This document shows, in pieces, positions 32,051 to 42,114 of a stretch of 64,000 nucleotides of DNA. The position numbers and the translations under genes were made by a program. Under the pieces are notes generated by a model. The model had not been told where the DNA came from. It made no database searches and was given only the letters and a program-made list of their open reading frames with translations. The stretch is from positions 185,001-249,000 of the forward strand of contig CAUYUJ010012191.1 in assembly GCA_963575745.1 (NCBI GenBank), given 5' to 3'. Source of the DNA: Prorocentrum cordatum (Eukaryota > Sar > Dinophyceae > Prorocentrales > Prorocentraceae). Position 1 is the first letter of the stretch; the number at the start of each line of letters is the position of its first letter.

Positions 32051-32656
32051 CTCGCCGTCGCTCGGACGGCCATTCCCTGTGCATTTTTCGGCCTCGTGCG
32101 TGTATTTCCTCGCAGGGCGAACCAAAGATGCTCCTCGATGGTCCTGGCCGAGAAAAAATGCCAAGGAGAACAACCACTGTAACCAGCCTTGAACTTATCC
32201 CTATCCCTGAGATGGGCGAGCAAAACGCGAGGACAATCTTATGGATGTGCCCTCAGAAACTGAGGGAATCCTTCAGGTCGGCATCGAGGTGAGGTGATGC
32301 CAAACACAGGGATAGGGATATGTTTCACACTGGTAACATCGTGTTGGGAGGGAGGGGTTGGGAGGATAGAGGGTATGAGCAATAGCATCCGGATGCAATG
32401 AACGATACCTTCGGCCGCCTACGGGCAAGGGTATCCCCACGTCTCCCAACCCCATCCTCCCCACACGATGGTTGTCTCCCCGAAGTGCACACGTCCGAGC
32501 GATGCCAGAAATCTGCCCTGGCCCTCCGTGGGGGGCGGCCTGGGCTTCCCAGGCGGACTCCTGCGGAGGGTCCCTGGGAGGCTCCCGGGGGGGGGGGCGG
32601 TGGGACTCCGGAGGCGAGAGGACCGCATCTTGACAACGAGTTAACCTAGAGAGTTA

Positions 32657-33026
32657 GGTCGGGCATGTCCTCCTGCTGGCGGATTTTGGAGGAAAAATCC
32701 AAGGTAGTCAAACACATTCTAAACGGATAAACAATGTTCAGAAGGAGGAGGGGGCGACCGAGAAAAACGTGGTGTTCTGAGATACATGCGCACGCTGTCC
32801 GGGCAGCGCGGGGTGAGGAGGCCCTTGCGCATCTGTGGCAAGATTCAGTGCAGTCCATCGCAGCCTGGCACGCAACCGTCACGCGGTACTGCGATGCCCT
32901 CTGAGGCTGTTTTTCGTGCTCATGTGCGTTTTTGCACTCAGCTTCTCTCTCTCTCTCTCTCTCATCACCATATTATATTCTACTATTCTTGAATATTCCT
33001 CCTGTCGAGGGGCGTGCCCGACTTAA
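32657..33026. repeat. Fold-back family FB4, long copy
   Basis: Left end taggtcgggcatgtcctcct; right end tgtcgaggggcgtgcccgact. The ends are inverted repeats of each other, like the shorter copies at 34327-34482 and 56398-56556. The extra length includes unrelated sequence with a (TC)n run at 32946-32962, so this copy probably carries an insertion. The right end stops about 270 bp before the aquaporin first exon's 3' end, inside its first intron. Confidence 0.65.
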
Positions 33027-33293
33027 ACCTGGAGGCCAGAAAATCCACCCCCATGATAAGCACCCCGACAAGCGAAGCCGCTTCGTAAACACACCCAGGG
33101 GAGAAAGCGAACAGGGCAGGGCTGTTCAGTCCACGCCCAGGGCCGTTTCGTAAACGCCAGCTGTCGGGGTCTGGGTCTTTTGTTTCACTACCTTTGTAAA
33201 AAACAACTGTGTCAGCGCTGCTTGGCTGGATCGGCGGTCTGCGACCGCAGCCAGAGCCGTGGATCGAGCCGCAGCCGAGGCGGGCACAGGCGC

Positions 33294-33636
33294 TCGCCCA
33301 CCCGTGCCCGGGCGCAGGGCTGAGCTCGACCCAGCCCAGGAAGAGGGCGCTGCAGCAGAGCGAGGCGGCGACCCCGGCCGCGAGCTGCGCGGCGCAGTAG
33401 AGCGCCACGGTGAACCACCCGCCCTCCAGTCTCCGCAGGACGCCCAGGGAGAAGGTGACCGCGGGGTTGAAGTGTGCGCCCGAGATCGGGGCCAGTGCGT
33501 AAGTGAGGGCCATGAGGACACATCCCGTGGAGATCCCACCCCACACCACCTGCCCGCTCATGGTGTTGCAGCCCAACGTGAACACAAGCATGAAGGTACC
33601 GATGAACTCAGAGGCGCACGCGCGCAAGTAAAACAT
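33294..33636 (-). CDS. Aquaporin first exon: start codon, helices 1-3, first NPA box
   Basis: 114 codons plus one base. MFYLRACASEFIGTFMLVF is helix 1 with E-F-I-G-T; LGCNTMSGQVVWGG follows; VLMALTYALAPISGAHF-NPAV is helix 2 and the first NPA box; FTVALYCAAQLAAGVAASL is helix 3; then LFLGWVELSPAPGHGW leads to helix 4. In-frame ATG at 33636-33634 follows a TGA only 15 bases upstream, with no AG between, so this is the likely start of translation. The donor is GCGA/GCGCCT (a GC donor at 33293), which splices in phase to the 42-bp exon at 29149. Membrane channel of the MIP family; substrate unknown. Confidence 0.88.
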
Positions 33637-33964
33637 GGTACGATTCGATAATCAACTCTTTCTTCAGTCGGCTGCTTCAGTAAAACGGGGATCATGGCTA
33701 GAGCATAACGCATGCCTTGCCGCTTGAGGTGAAATGGCGATTATGCACGGCCATACGCTATCTAGACTCGTGCCCACGGACGGATGGGGCATGTTCCGAG
33801 GCGCACGTATAGGGGTTCAAGCGAACTGGATACCAATCGAACTCATGTAGCAACACTTCAACTGCTTACCCGGCCAACCCGCAACACCCACTGAGGATGA
33901 TGTTGCCCGAAGCCGCACACCCTCTGAACAGAGCTCTCTGGCTCACTGGCAAGCCCTCTTGGCA

Positions 33965-34115
33965 GTTGCCGCACCGCGTCGGCGATTCTTCGGCGATCAT
34001 CGGCGACGTCGCCGACGCATCGCGCCATCGGCATGGAGATCATCGGGCTTCATCTCGAGCCGCATCGCCGACGCATCGGCAGTGCGGCGCGGCCCGACGC
34101 CATCTAATCGCTGGC
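33965..34115. repeat. Dispersed repeat R10, copy 3
   Basis: cgcgtcggcgattcttcggc at the left, gccgacgcatcggcagtgcg at the right. It lies about 330 bp 5' of the aquaporin start codon, beside FB4. Confidence 0.65.
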
Positions 34116-34326
34116 CGCACCTGTGGCGGGGAGGTATGGCGCAAACGAGGACACGGTGCAGTCGACGGCCGATTTCTTCCTCGCTCAGCGGGCGGGGCAG
34201 ACGCACGCAACGCCAAAGCAGAGGAGGGGCATGGGGAGGAGGAGGACGCCTTGACGTCGCTCGGACGTCTATTCCCCTTGCATTTTTCAGCTTCGTGCGC
34301 GTATTCTTCCCGCGATGAGCCAAGAT

Positions 34327-34482
34327 TTAAGTCGGGCGTGTCCCCCCACAGGGGGATTTCGACGAAAAATGAAACATATTCAAAACATAATCCAACGTGA
34401 TCAGAAAATACACAACAAATACTCCCCAGATTATGATTCTACAATTTTTAAGTATTCCCCCTGTAGAGTGACAGGCCCGACT
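34327..34482. repeat. Fold-back family FB4, compact copy
   Basis: Left end aagtcgggcgtgtcccccca, right end tgtagagtgacaggcccgactt: an inverted pair spanning about 156 bp, AT-rich inside (acataatccaac and ttatgattctac). Confidence 0.85.
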
Positions 34483-34924
34483 TCAGGCAAGATGTTTCTC
34501 GCCCATTTTTTAACAAAAAACACGCGCGCTCGGGCGATGCCAAGACGCAGGAAGGGAAGGGGGAGGGCAGGCCCAGAAACGCGCACAGAAAATCACACGC
34601 GCACGCGCACGGCTGCGCAGTATATGTTCCAGGAGTATCGAGCCCGTGTGACTTTGCTCGGCACAAAGAGCCCATGCCTGTGCAGGAGGAGGAGGAGGAG
34701 GAGCAACGGGAAGCCACTGCTCAACGCTCTGGCCTCGAGGCGATCGCCGCAATGCTCCCCTACGCGCTCGCCGAGACGGGCCACAGCCTCGCGCCTGCGG
34801 GGAGGGCGAGGTGGCGCCGGGTGCCTCACAGCGTCTGACACATCTCACAGCGACGGCAGGAAGGAGGGAGGGTTCACGAAACCTAGAAAGGACAAGTAAA
34901 CGACATCCCCAGGCGACCCCAAGA

Positions 34925-35180
34925 GATGGTGAGCAAGAATTTTGAGCAGGGACCGACCGTCCCGGCATTCCTATATTCCTACTACGAAGTGTCCTTAGAC
35001 CCCCAGAATGTTCTAATCATAAACACAATGTTCTTAGAGCATAAGCCTCATGCGTTAAAGCAAGACGGTCCCAACCAGAAATGTTCTACGAACATTTCGT
35101 GGAAACCACAACAGGCTCTTAGAACATTGTTTGGTTAGGGATATAGGCGAGCCAGGACGCTTCGCCACTGCTCGAGAATT
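34925..35180 (+). repeat. Fold-back family FB6, copy 2
   Basis: Shares gagcagggaccgaccgtccc, then agaaatgttctacgaacatt, tcgtggaaaccacaacagg and cttagaacattgtttgg with copy 1 at 7455-7660. It is longer by an internal stretch near 34995-35070. Same orientation. Confidence 0.75.
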
Positions 35181-35459
35181 AGTCTGGGCGTCGACGCTTG
35201 CGCACCGCGCTGAACAACATCGACTTCGCATGGCTCCCATAAAACAATCGTGAAGCCTTATATGCGTTGCATGTGCCGCCGTCTAAAACATCGTAGTGGT
35301 GAGGTACGCCGCGGCTTCCCGAACAGGTAATCGCAAACGCAGCTTCGACGCTTTCACATCCTCTTCTTCGGTAGTTGCGCACTTAAATTGATGCCTTGAG
35401 CGTAGCGAAGCCAGCCGTCGCACGAAACTCTGGGTACAACGTTTGCGCGTCCTAGTCAA

Positions 35460-36118
35460 CGCCCGCCCAGCCGATGCCGAAATTGCCGGCCAAACGTTCT
35501 TCCGAACTGCGCCGTGATGAGACGAAATAGAAGCTGTGGAAGATGTCCAGGCCCAAATCAAATATAAGACATAATGTGCCGCTGCAGCGCGGCTTTGGCT
35601 GACCGAAGACGGGTCGCCTGCGCTGCGAAATCCCTGGAACCAAAGCTAATGGGACCCAGAAACACCCTGGGAAACAATTGCTGCGCTGGGCGATCCAATC
35701 TCAGGGAGAAAATGAAGCCTGAGATGAATCCAGTGGCGGCCAGAAGCGCGATGTCCTTCGGCACGTAGAGCTGAAGGCTCAGACCGAGGAGCTTCTGAAA
35801 TATGAAGCCAATGCGAGTGACCTTAGATCGCCCAACTTGCGCAAAGGTCTCATCAATATCACTGGCCCATCGCCGCCGTGCTCAAGTGAAAACTCAGGAT
35901 CCAAAGGGGCTTGACCAGCACAGCAGCCCCGACCTTCGAATACGAACATCAGCGCGAACGTGAAGGCCCCCAGCATGAGAAGGGACATCGAATCCCGCCA
36001 TCAGCGCAGGAGCTTGTAGTCCACGCTCGTCGCTGGCTTGGGTGAGGCGCGGACGAGGCCAAACGATCTGCGCGCATCATATGCCGGGTGCGTCCCTTTT
36101 TGAAAGGTGTCCTGTTCG
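35460..36118 (-). pseudogene. Coding-like block of an unidentified membrane protein with a stop and two frame changes
   Basis: Reading leftwards after a possible acceptor (ctcgaacAG near 36119): DTFQKGTHPAYDARRSF, GLVRASPKPATSVDYKLLR, an in-frame TGA, then WRDSMSLLMLGAFTFALMF, a membrane helix, and DPEFSLEHGGDG. One base later the frame changes to SDIDETFAQVGRSKVTRIGF, KLLGLSLQLYVPKDIALLA and TGFISGFIFSL (another membrane segment). A second change near 35590 gives GTLCLIFDLGLDIFHSFYF and ends in a TAG. All pieces look coding and are contiguous in one direction without gaps, so this is a pseudogene, an intron-less retrocopy, or an exon hit by sequencing indels. Family unknown. Confidence 0.5.
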
Positions 36119-36119
36119 A

Positions 36120-37010
36120 GATCCAAGTGGATTCAAATGCAGCTACTAATGGACAGCCTCAGAATCCAGGAAACAGCTTACTTGCATGAAAAATGTAGAA
36201 AAAATAGGTGATGTGACATAGGTCAAAATTAAGCCGCTGCAGTATGTCCTTACAGAAATAACAAAAATATACAAGGCCCCGAACGTAACGGCAGCGGGGG
36301 CGGCGACACGACGGCACCTGCGAGATCCACTTGAAGTGGATCTCGCAGGTGAGGCCACCGAGCTCGACGGCAATATCAGTTTGCCGATCTAGGCCGCTGG
36401 CCGCCCCGTCCCCGAATCTGTTTTCTCGCGCAGCAAACTGTCATCGCCAACGGTTTCCATCGCCAGCGCGCGCATCCAAACTCAGGGTTCCTTCGACAAT
36501 TCCTCGCCGAAGGTCTTTCAACAGACTTGCGTCGCTACCGCAATCTGTGTTTTTGTTGTACCTCGCGCGAGGCTCGCCCTCACGCCGTCAAGCCAACCGA
36601 CCGTGCGGTACCGTCGTCGGCAAAGCAGGTTTACATCCCGCTCTGTTTTGAAAGCTACTGCTCCGCACCTCTCCTCTTTCGTGATGCTGCCGACAAGGTG
36701 GTGTGTCGTGCCATCTGGCTACGTGGGCTGTGGGCCCAATTCGCCGACTCGACCGTTAGTCCTGGTTCCAACACTTGCGCCAAATTGTCCAGCTCTGGCC
36801 GCAGGTCGCCACAGGGCCCCAAGTTTGGTTCTGATGTGCGAGCCCACGCGCAACAATGGTCATTACACTGGGAGTGCTCAAACGCCATAAGTGCACACTT
36901 TGGCATGTACCCACGATATGACCATATGAGCTCCTGCCGACGTCACGACACATACAACTATCAGCTCATCTGTTTCTAACTTGTCCCCTTGCCTTGCACA
37001 TGAGTCGTAT
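36120..37010. other. No supported gene
   Basis: A 20-bp inverted repeat sits at 36318-36350 (tgcgagatccacttgaagtg / gatctcgcagg). Several overlapping 80-150 residue frames exist on both strands without splice-site or domain support. Confidence 0.45.
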
Positions 37011-37012
37011 CC

Positions 37013-37211
37013 AACGGATTTTCGGCACATTTGGCGAGACTGCCTTTCGCGTAGACCGCCCGCGCTTGGTAGCTCGCTATGTCGCCTGGCGGCTCTTCGC
37101 CTGCGCTCTCTCTAGATCTGCCGCCAGGGGACGCCTCCAGACCGACTGGCAACATCGGCACCGCCGCCGCCGCAGGCGCCCTGCTGCCCGCCATCTCAAC
37201 CAGTTCCGTTC
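37013..37211 (-). CDS. Candidate exon of the upstream membrane-protein gene
   Basis: Minus frame TELVEMAGSRAPAAAAVPML, then EASPGGRSRESAGEEPPGD and IASYQARAVYAKGSLAKCA up to NPLDTTH. The acceptor is cggacgcAG at 37213-37212; the donor candidate is CAT/GTGCAA. The composition is that of a flexible cytoplasmic linker. Its entry phase does not match the exit phase of the 37814-37600 exon, so either another acceptor is used or a small exon intervenes. Confidence 0.35.
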
Positions 37212-37404
37212 CTGCGTCCGCCGCCGTGCTGGGAGGAGCCCGCAACGGTCAACCCCGCGGAATGCCCATTGATCAAAGATGGCTACGGGAAATGATCTGG
37301 GTGCTTTTGCTGTTGCGCTGCTGGGCCTCCCGGGACGACCTCGTCGCCACGGCTCGATCTGCCTCGAAATCCAGCTCAGAACGCGCTCCAGGACATGTCC
37401 TTGT

Positions 37405-37560
37405 TTTGACCTATGGGAACAGCGAAAGATATCGATACCACCGCTCCCCGAACTTCTCACGGGGTGCTTTCTGACTAGAATTTCAAAACGAAATCCAACC
37501 GTGGCGACGAAGGCCTCCCGTGAGGCCCAAGAAGGCGGGGAAAAAGACAAGGGTAGCAGG
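37405..37560 (+). repeat. Dispersed repeat R7, copy 1
   Basis: ttttgacctatgggaacagc, gatatcgataccaccg, cacggggtgctttctgacta and aatttcaaaacgaaatccaa then ccgtggcgacgaaggcctcc. Copies at 40610-40775 (same strand) and 51285-51450 (opposite strand). Confidence 0.75.
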
Positions 37561-37599
37561 GTAGCTGTATAGATACCTTTGCTTTTTTTATGAACTCAC

Positions 37600-37814
37600 A
37601 TGTGTCAAGATGTTATGGAAGCTGGAAACACGGCTGGATTCACTTGCGAAATATGCGGAGACCACGCGGTGCACGCGCGACGTGCCCAGGCGAGCCACTT
37701 CGTGTGTATCCAGCTTCGTGGCAGCAAACACCAATTCCTCGGCCTTCACTGGATTGCAAGAAGCGAAGCACACCACTGCCATCAACAAAGGTAGGGTCTT
37801 TGTATGCAGCTCCA
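37600..37814 (-). CDS. Exon of the unidentified membrane-protein gene
   Basis: Two leading bases and 71 codons: ELHTKTLPLLMAVVCFASC, then NPVKAEELVFAATKLDTHE, VARLGTSRVHRVVSAYFAS and ESSRVSSFHNILTH. It has one weak membrane segment near the start. The acceptor is gtcctcatAG at 37816-37815. The donor is ACACAT/GTGAGT, a textbook GT donor at 37599. With good splice signals and a normal amino-acid mix this is the best-defined exon of the 37-41 kb set. It lies in line with the other minus-strand exons. No family recognised. Confidence 0.55.
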
Positions 37815-38094
37815 CTATGAGGACAGCAGGCGGGCGCAAACGTGCACACGAGCAGCGGGCCAACCCGAAAGAGGCGCGCTCCAGGAACGCTCGCCGTCGC
37901 CGCGTTTCTTGCCGCAGCCACCACGCTCACAGTCGCTACCGTTCGCATGGCAACCTAGAATGGACGCGCGGTTTGGCATGGCTTGGCCCACAACGCAAAT
38001 ACGACAGGCTGTGCCGTTCGGCATGGCCACAACTAGCAGCTGCGAATGAGCGGCTGGTGAGGGGATTGAAAGGAAGAGCTTCCTGCTTCTCGGG

Positions 38095-38275
38095 GTCATC
38101 CAAGAGACGGGCGTCCAGGAGGGGGGGTCGCAAATCATGGCCAGATGTATGTGGGCGGACGAGGGGGGACCAAGGCACGCGTTGAAGGACAAAAAGCGGG
38201 GGGGAAAGTGATTGGGAGAGATACCATGCCCCCAGCCTTGATATCCACCACCCCTAAATCATTAACCCCTCTTGA
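38095..38275 (+). repeat. Dispersed repeat R8, copy 2
   Basis: gcgtccaggagggggggtcg, caaatcatggccagatgtat, then gataccatgcccccagcctt and tgatatccaccacccctaaa. Matches 30875-31065 and 52275-52445. Confidence 0.75.
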
Positions 38276-38444
38276 ACGCCCACAAGCTACACCGAAGCGG
38301 CGCTGCTTGTGCTTCTGATGTCGAGCCGCTTCTGGAACGAAGCTGGAAGGGAGGCGCAGCATGGCAACCGAGCAAGATCGAAATAGGGGCGTGATCGAGG
38401 GGTGGAGACATGAAAGCGCAACAACAAACGACATAATCTAATTT

Positions 38445-38665
38445 GTCCAATTCCCTTGGCACATCACGGCAGCCACGCAACGATCTGGCCAATACACTTG
38501 AGGATCTTCAGGATGCACCCTGATGGGAGCCGATGATATCACTGCCAATGCAGAGCGCAATACGAAAAGGATCGCCAGCATGCAGGTCGCGAGACCGGCT
38601 GCAGTCCAGCATAGGGAGACAAGACGGATCGATAAAGAATCATCCGGATCACCCAGGGACGGCGG
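38445..38665 (-). CDS. Candidate exon with a membrane helix
   Basis: Minus frame SLSIRLVSLCWTAAGLATC, then MLAILFVLRSALAVISSAP and IRVHPEDPQVYWPDRCVAA. The first 35 residues form a clear membrane segment followed by a polar stretch with Trp, Tyr and Cys. Possible acceptor: gcgacAG or gccgagAG near 38680; possible donors: TGC/GTGGCT or GCC/GTGATG near 38480. The boundaries are approximate. It fits in series with the exons at 40.3 and 37.7 kb as part of one polytopic protein. Confidence 0.4.
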
Positions 38666-38724
38666 CCGACCTCTCGGCCTGTCGCGAACCTCCTGGCGCC
38701 ACCAGAGCGGCCGCTCAGCCTGAC

Positions 38725-39290
38725 CGGCTCCCATCCGCCCCCCCACGCCGTGCCGCGGCTCGCACGCCTCAGGCCCCTGGGCTCTGGCCAGCTGCCAGTG
38801 GGCTGCCCATCGGCGGTGCAGAGATGGGGGACCCTGAGGGATGGGGCTCCCAGGATGAGAAGTTGTCTAAGGCTTGGCCAGCATTGCTTGAAGCACCTCG
38901 TCCTCAGGGCCCCATCCCTCAGGACCCCATCTCTGATCCATCGAGATCCGGCTCCCGGGGCGTCGAGGTCAAGGTGGGTCCGCTTGTTGCTCCTCGCTCC
39001 CAGGTCTGTGAGCCTTCCAGCGGTGAGATGAAACGCCGTCTTCGGGGGGAACGTCCGCGGCCTCCTCCGGTGCCCCCCCAAGAGCACAATGGCGGATATG
39101 CGCGGCATCGAAATTGGATGAAGACTGCAGCAATAGAGCGCGCGCTTCGCGCGCATTCGAACTCTCAGAAAGGCCCAAGACTGCCAGCAATGACATCTAT
39201 GCACCAAACCTGGCCCAAGACGGCTCATGCGTTTCCAAAGATGGCCCTTCAAGACCGCCCAGGCCATGATAGTCCCACGTAGGCCATGAT
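38725..39290. other. No gene; inverted repeat inside
   Basis: ccctgagggatggggctccc (38830-38849) is mirrored by ggccccatccctcagg (38919-38934), about a 100-bp fold-back. The remainder is unremarkable. Confidence 0.5.
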
Positions 39291-39559
39291 AGTAGACAGA
39301 TTCGATTATACATCTTGTTGCAAAAGATATTGGGGCACATCTTTCGTCGATCTGTGAGGGTCCTCAGGTACCCCAGAGTATCTGTGGGTCCCTGGGGCCA
39401 TCGGGGGATCATACATTTCCGTGGGGCACTTGCTGGCAGGCCGATGCCTTATGTTGTGTGCCTGCTGTATCCACGATGCCAATTGGCCTCAAGATGACTT
39501 CTCGGTGGTCCTGGAGCTTCCCGAGAAACAGGGCTCCAGAATGCGTTTAAAGATCGGAA

Positions 39560-39561
39560 AG

Positions 39562-39600
<39 letters not shown>

Positions 39601-39670
39601 GGACAGAGATCGAGGGAGCGAGAGACCGAGAACGAGACAGAGAGAGAGAGAGACAAAGAGAGAAAAGAGA
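39560..39670. repeat. (GA)n microsatellite
   Basis: GAGAGA run at 39563-39600, interrupted to about 39665. A shorter (TC)n lies at 39885-39925. Confidence 0.9.
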
Positions 39671-40119
39671 CACCGCACGGCCTCGCGCGCTGCATGGGAC
39701 GGCAGAAGTCAGCCGTCCGTGCAACGCGCACGCACGAGCGCTACTCCAGGTTACGCCCGCGTGTATCTCGCTGGGGCAGCGAGGTTGAATCCGAAGGCGG
39801 CGGGAGGTGCAAATGACATGCGAACACGCACGCACATACAACAGTCCGTGCGCGTTCGCGCTTTCGGAAACAGTGTTGTTCTATCCTATCTCTCTCTAAT
39901 TTGAACTCTATCTCTCTCTCTCTCAATCTCAAGGTTGCTTTAATCCCAATTCCGTCATCCTCTCCATGTCAATGGCCCGTGTCCAGCATGTTGACATAAT
40001 TATTGGAAGAATCCGCTCCAAATGTAACTCAATGTACGCTTGTTAGGCACGGGTGCCCTTTGCGCAGTGGTCGAGCGGGATGAGGAACTACAGTAGTAAG
40101 GCCATATGGTAGCACGCAT

Positions 40120-40396
40120 TTTAGAGCTGCAATCCCTACAATGGAAGTCCTGCGGTAAACGCCGCTGCAGATGGAATCGAACATGACGAACAACTTAACT
40201 AAGCAAACCCACAGGACAACACAATTGTGGGTGCCGCGATGGCTTGTCTTCAATCGAACAATAATCCACAACAGCGCAAAGAAAACGCGAACAGCCTCCT
40301 CGAGCACGACTTGCGAGCCGGAGACGAGCTTCATCCACTCGCTAAAGTCGCCCGCGTCCGCAAGGTCGCAGAAGGTGAGTCGGCGCCCGAGACGAA
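40120..40396 (-). CDS. Exon of the unidentified membrane-protein gene with two membrane helices
   Basis: Two leading bases then RLGRRLTFCDLADAGDFSEW, MKLVSGSQVVLEEAVRVFF, ALLWIIVRLKTSHRGTHNC, VVLWVCLVKLFVMFDSICS and GVYRRTSIVG. There are two hydrophobic segments (about 40270-40310 and 40195-40235) around a basic loop. The acceptor is ctgctgccacAG at 40398-40397 with a pyrimidine-rich lead. The donor is unclear (several GT/GC options at 40100-40150). Plus-strand AAG/GTGAGT at 40377 is present but its plus-strand frame is poor. No family recognised. Confidence 0.5.
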
Positions 40397-40609
40397 CTGT
40401 GGCAGCAGGCGGGGTGCACGTGCCGGGGCCGCGCTGAAGGAGGGAAGGTAATGTTGATGAGGGGGCTGCGCTCTTGGCTCACATGCGAAACTAACACTAA
40501 GCTAAAGCAGCGGTTACTGACTTGGGCTCTTGACAAGCCGGAAGCGAGGAAGCAACGCGAAGGTGCTTGAGCGTTCTGGTGCAGCAATTTTGTGTGCTCA
40601 AGCCCGTCG

Positions 40610-41045
40610 CTGTGGCAACCCGTTCTTGGGGAACCAAGAAGGTACCGATACCGATACCCCCCGGACCTCTCCCGGGGTGCATTCGGACCAGAATTTCGAT
40701 GCGAATCCAGCGGTGGCGACGAGGGCCTCCCAGGAGGCCCAAAAAGGGGAAAATGGTGGGTATTTTTTTATCCTCTGAGTTCTTTGACGTTTTTTGCTTC
40801 CTCGCCGGCCAGACCGCACACAGCCGTCGTCGGGGACGGGCTGTCCCAAGGCCAGCGTCGTCTTGAGGCCCTGGGCCAGCCGAGGCGGCGGCGGGAGCCT
40901 GGGCCAAGCCACGCGGCCGCTCCCACGCAGTACGAGGCCGAGACGATCACAAGATCGGACCGGGACAGCTCGGGGACCTCCGAGATCCATGGGATCTGGA
41001 GGATGTGTCGGGCACCGCGGCCGCTGCCTCTTGGACCGTCTCGGG
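40610..41045 (+). repeat. Dispersed repeats R7 (copy 2) and R9 (copy 3)
   Basis: R7 at 40610-40775: ggtaccgataccgatacccc, ctcccggggtgcattcggac and gtggcgacgagggcctccca. R9 at about 40935-41045: agctcggggacctccgagat then tctggaggatgtgtcgggca. Confidence 0.75.
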
Positions 41046-41059
41046 GTTCCTCCAAGAGC

Positions 41060-42083
41060 GTCCCTATACGAGATGTGGCAACACAGGTCTTTCAGCATTT
41101 CACTTTTGTTGGGAGTGCCTCAGACGAGAGCTCCATGTTCGAAGATCGGAGCATCGCGAGCGATTTGAAAATCATCATGTGCTGAAGATGTCTCGAGCGA
41201 TAGTTACATTTCAATATGCAAACACATCACCCATGTTTTTCGACGTCTCGTTTTTCGAGGATGCCTCATATGAAGATCCGAAGATTTCGCGAGCGATTCC
41301 TCGACATCTCCATGCTTTGAAGACGTCTGAGGCGAGAGCTTCACTTCCGAGAAACGACCCTGTACAACAGATCATCCAAAATATCCAGGTTGTGAGGGTG
41401 TCTCAGGTGAACCGCCTATTTCTGGGAAGCTTTCCTTACATGAACGGGAAGCGCGCAAAATCGAAGGACTCGGTAAGAACGCGCACCTGCATTGATATCA
41501 AGTGTAGCACAGGCGCTCTATCCGACAATTCACAAGGGGTGTCAGGTTGGGTTCACTACCCGCGGAACCTCAGATGTGGTGCTGAACTGGCGTAGGTGGT
41601 ATAGTGTTCCTGGTCTTGTTCCTGGCCCCCTGACGCATCTAATTTGCAATGCTCGCTTTAGACGGCGAGCGCGCAGAATCGAGGAGCTGCGCAAGAACTT
41701 CCAACAACATCAAGGTCAACTGTGCCGTAGGCACGCCCCTGAAAATCAACACGGGAAGAGGTAGAGGTCACGACCCGCGGCAGCTCAGACAGTGCGAAGG
41801 TCTTATGTGGGTAGTGAACTGACCCTGGCACCGGTCCCGATCCTCCTGTTGCCACTCGTCATCCTCCGCCTCCTCGACCTTGTCTCCGCCTCCTCGCGCT
41901 CGTCTGCCTCCTCCGCCGACAACAAGCGTCAATCACCAACCGCGTAAACCCAGGAATCACCCACATTCAAGGGAGCTCGCGAAACCCTCGGAAGAACCAC
42001 AACCGTCCACTGCACGTAAAGCCCCTGAAGTGCAGCGGGTGATGTCGAACTATGGGGGCCCTGCTACGCTTGGTCCTCCCCGT

Positions 42084-42114
<31 letters not shown>

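Larger units (their letters stand above)
5010..33636 (-). other. Gene model: tandem double-domain aquaporin (MIP family), 3' end outside
   Basis: Eight minus-strand exons (33636-33294, 29149-29108, 24018-23891, 18395-18318, 13409-13323, 7818-7783, 6335-6111, 5124-5010) join in phase within each half. The first four give helix 1 through helix 6 of one MIP domain with both NPA boxes. The last four give helix 1 through helix 4 of a second MIP domain, with its first NPA box. Domain II still lacks helix 5, NPA2 and helix 6; none was found between 5010 and 1. An exon encoding the end of helix 6 and the interdomain linker is expected between 18318 and 13409 (one candidate: 13735-13661). Introns range from 1 to about 5.6 kb. 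MIP proteins are membrane channels for water or small solutes. The join between halves is inference; two adjacent genes are the alternative. Confidence 0.6.

Noticed and set aside
40360-40396. Plus-strand donor AAG/GTGAGT as evidence for a plus-strand gene
   Set aside because: The plus frame leading into it is poor (TSFIHSLKSPASARSQK). The minus frame over the same bases has membrane helices and a good acceptor.
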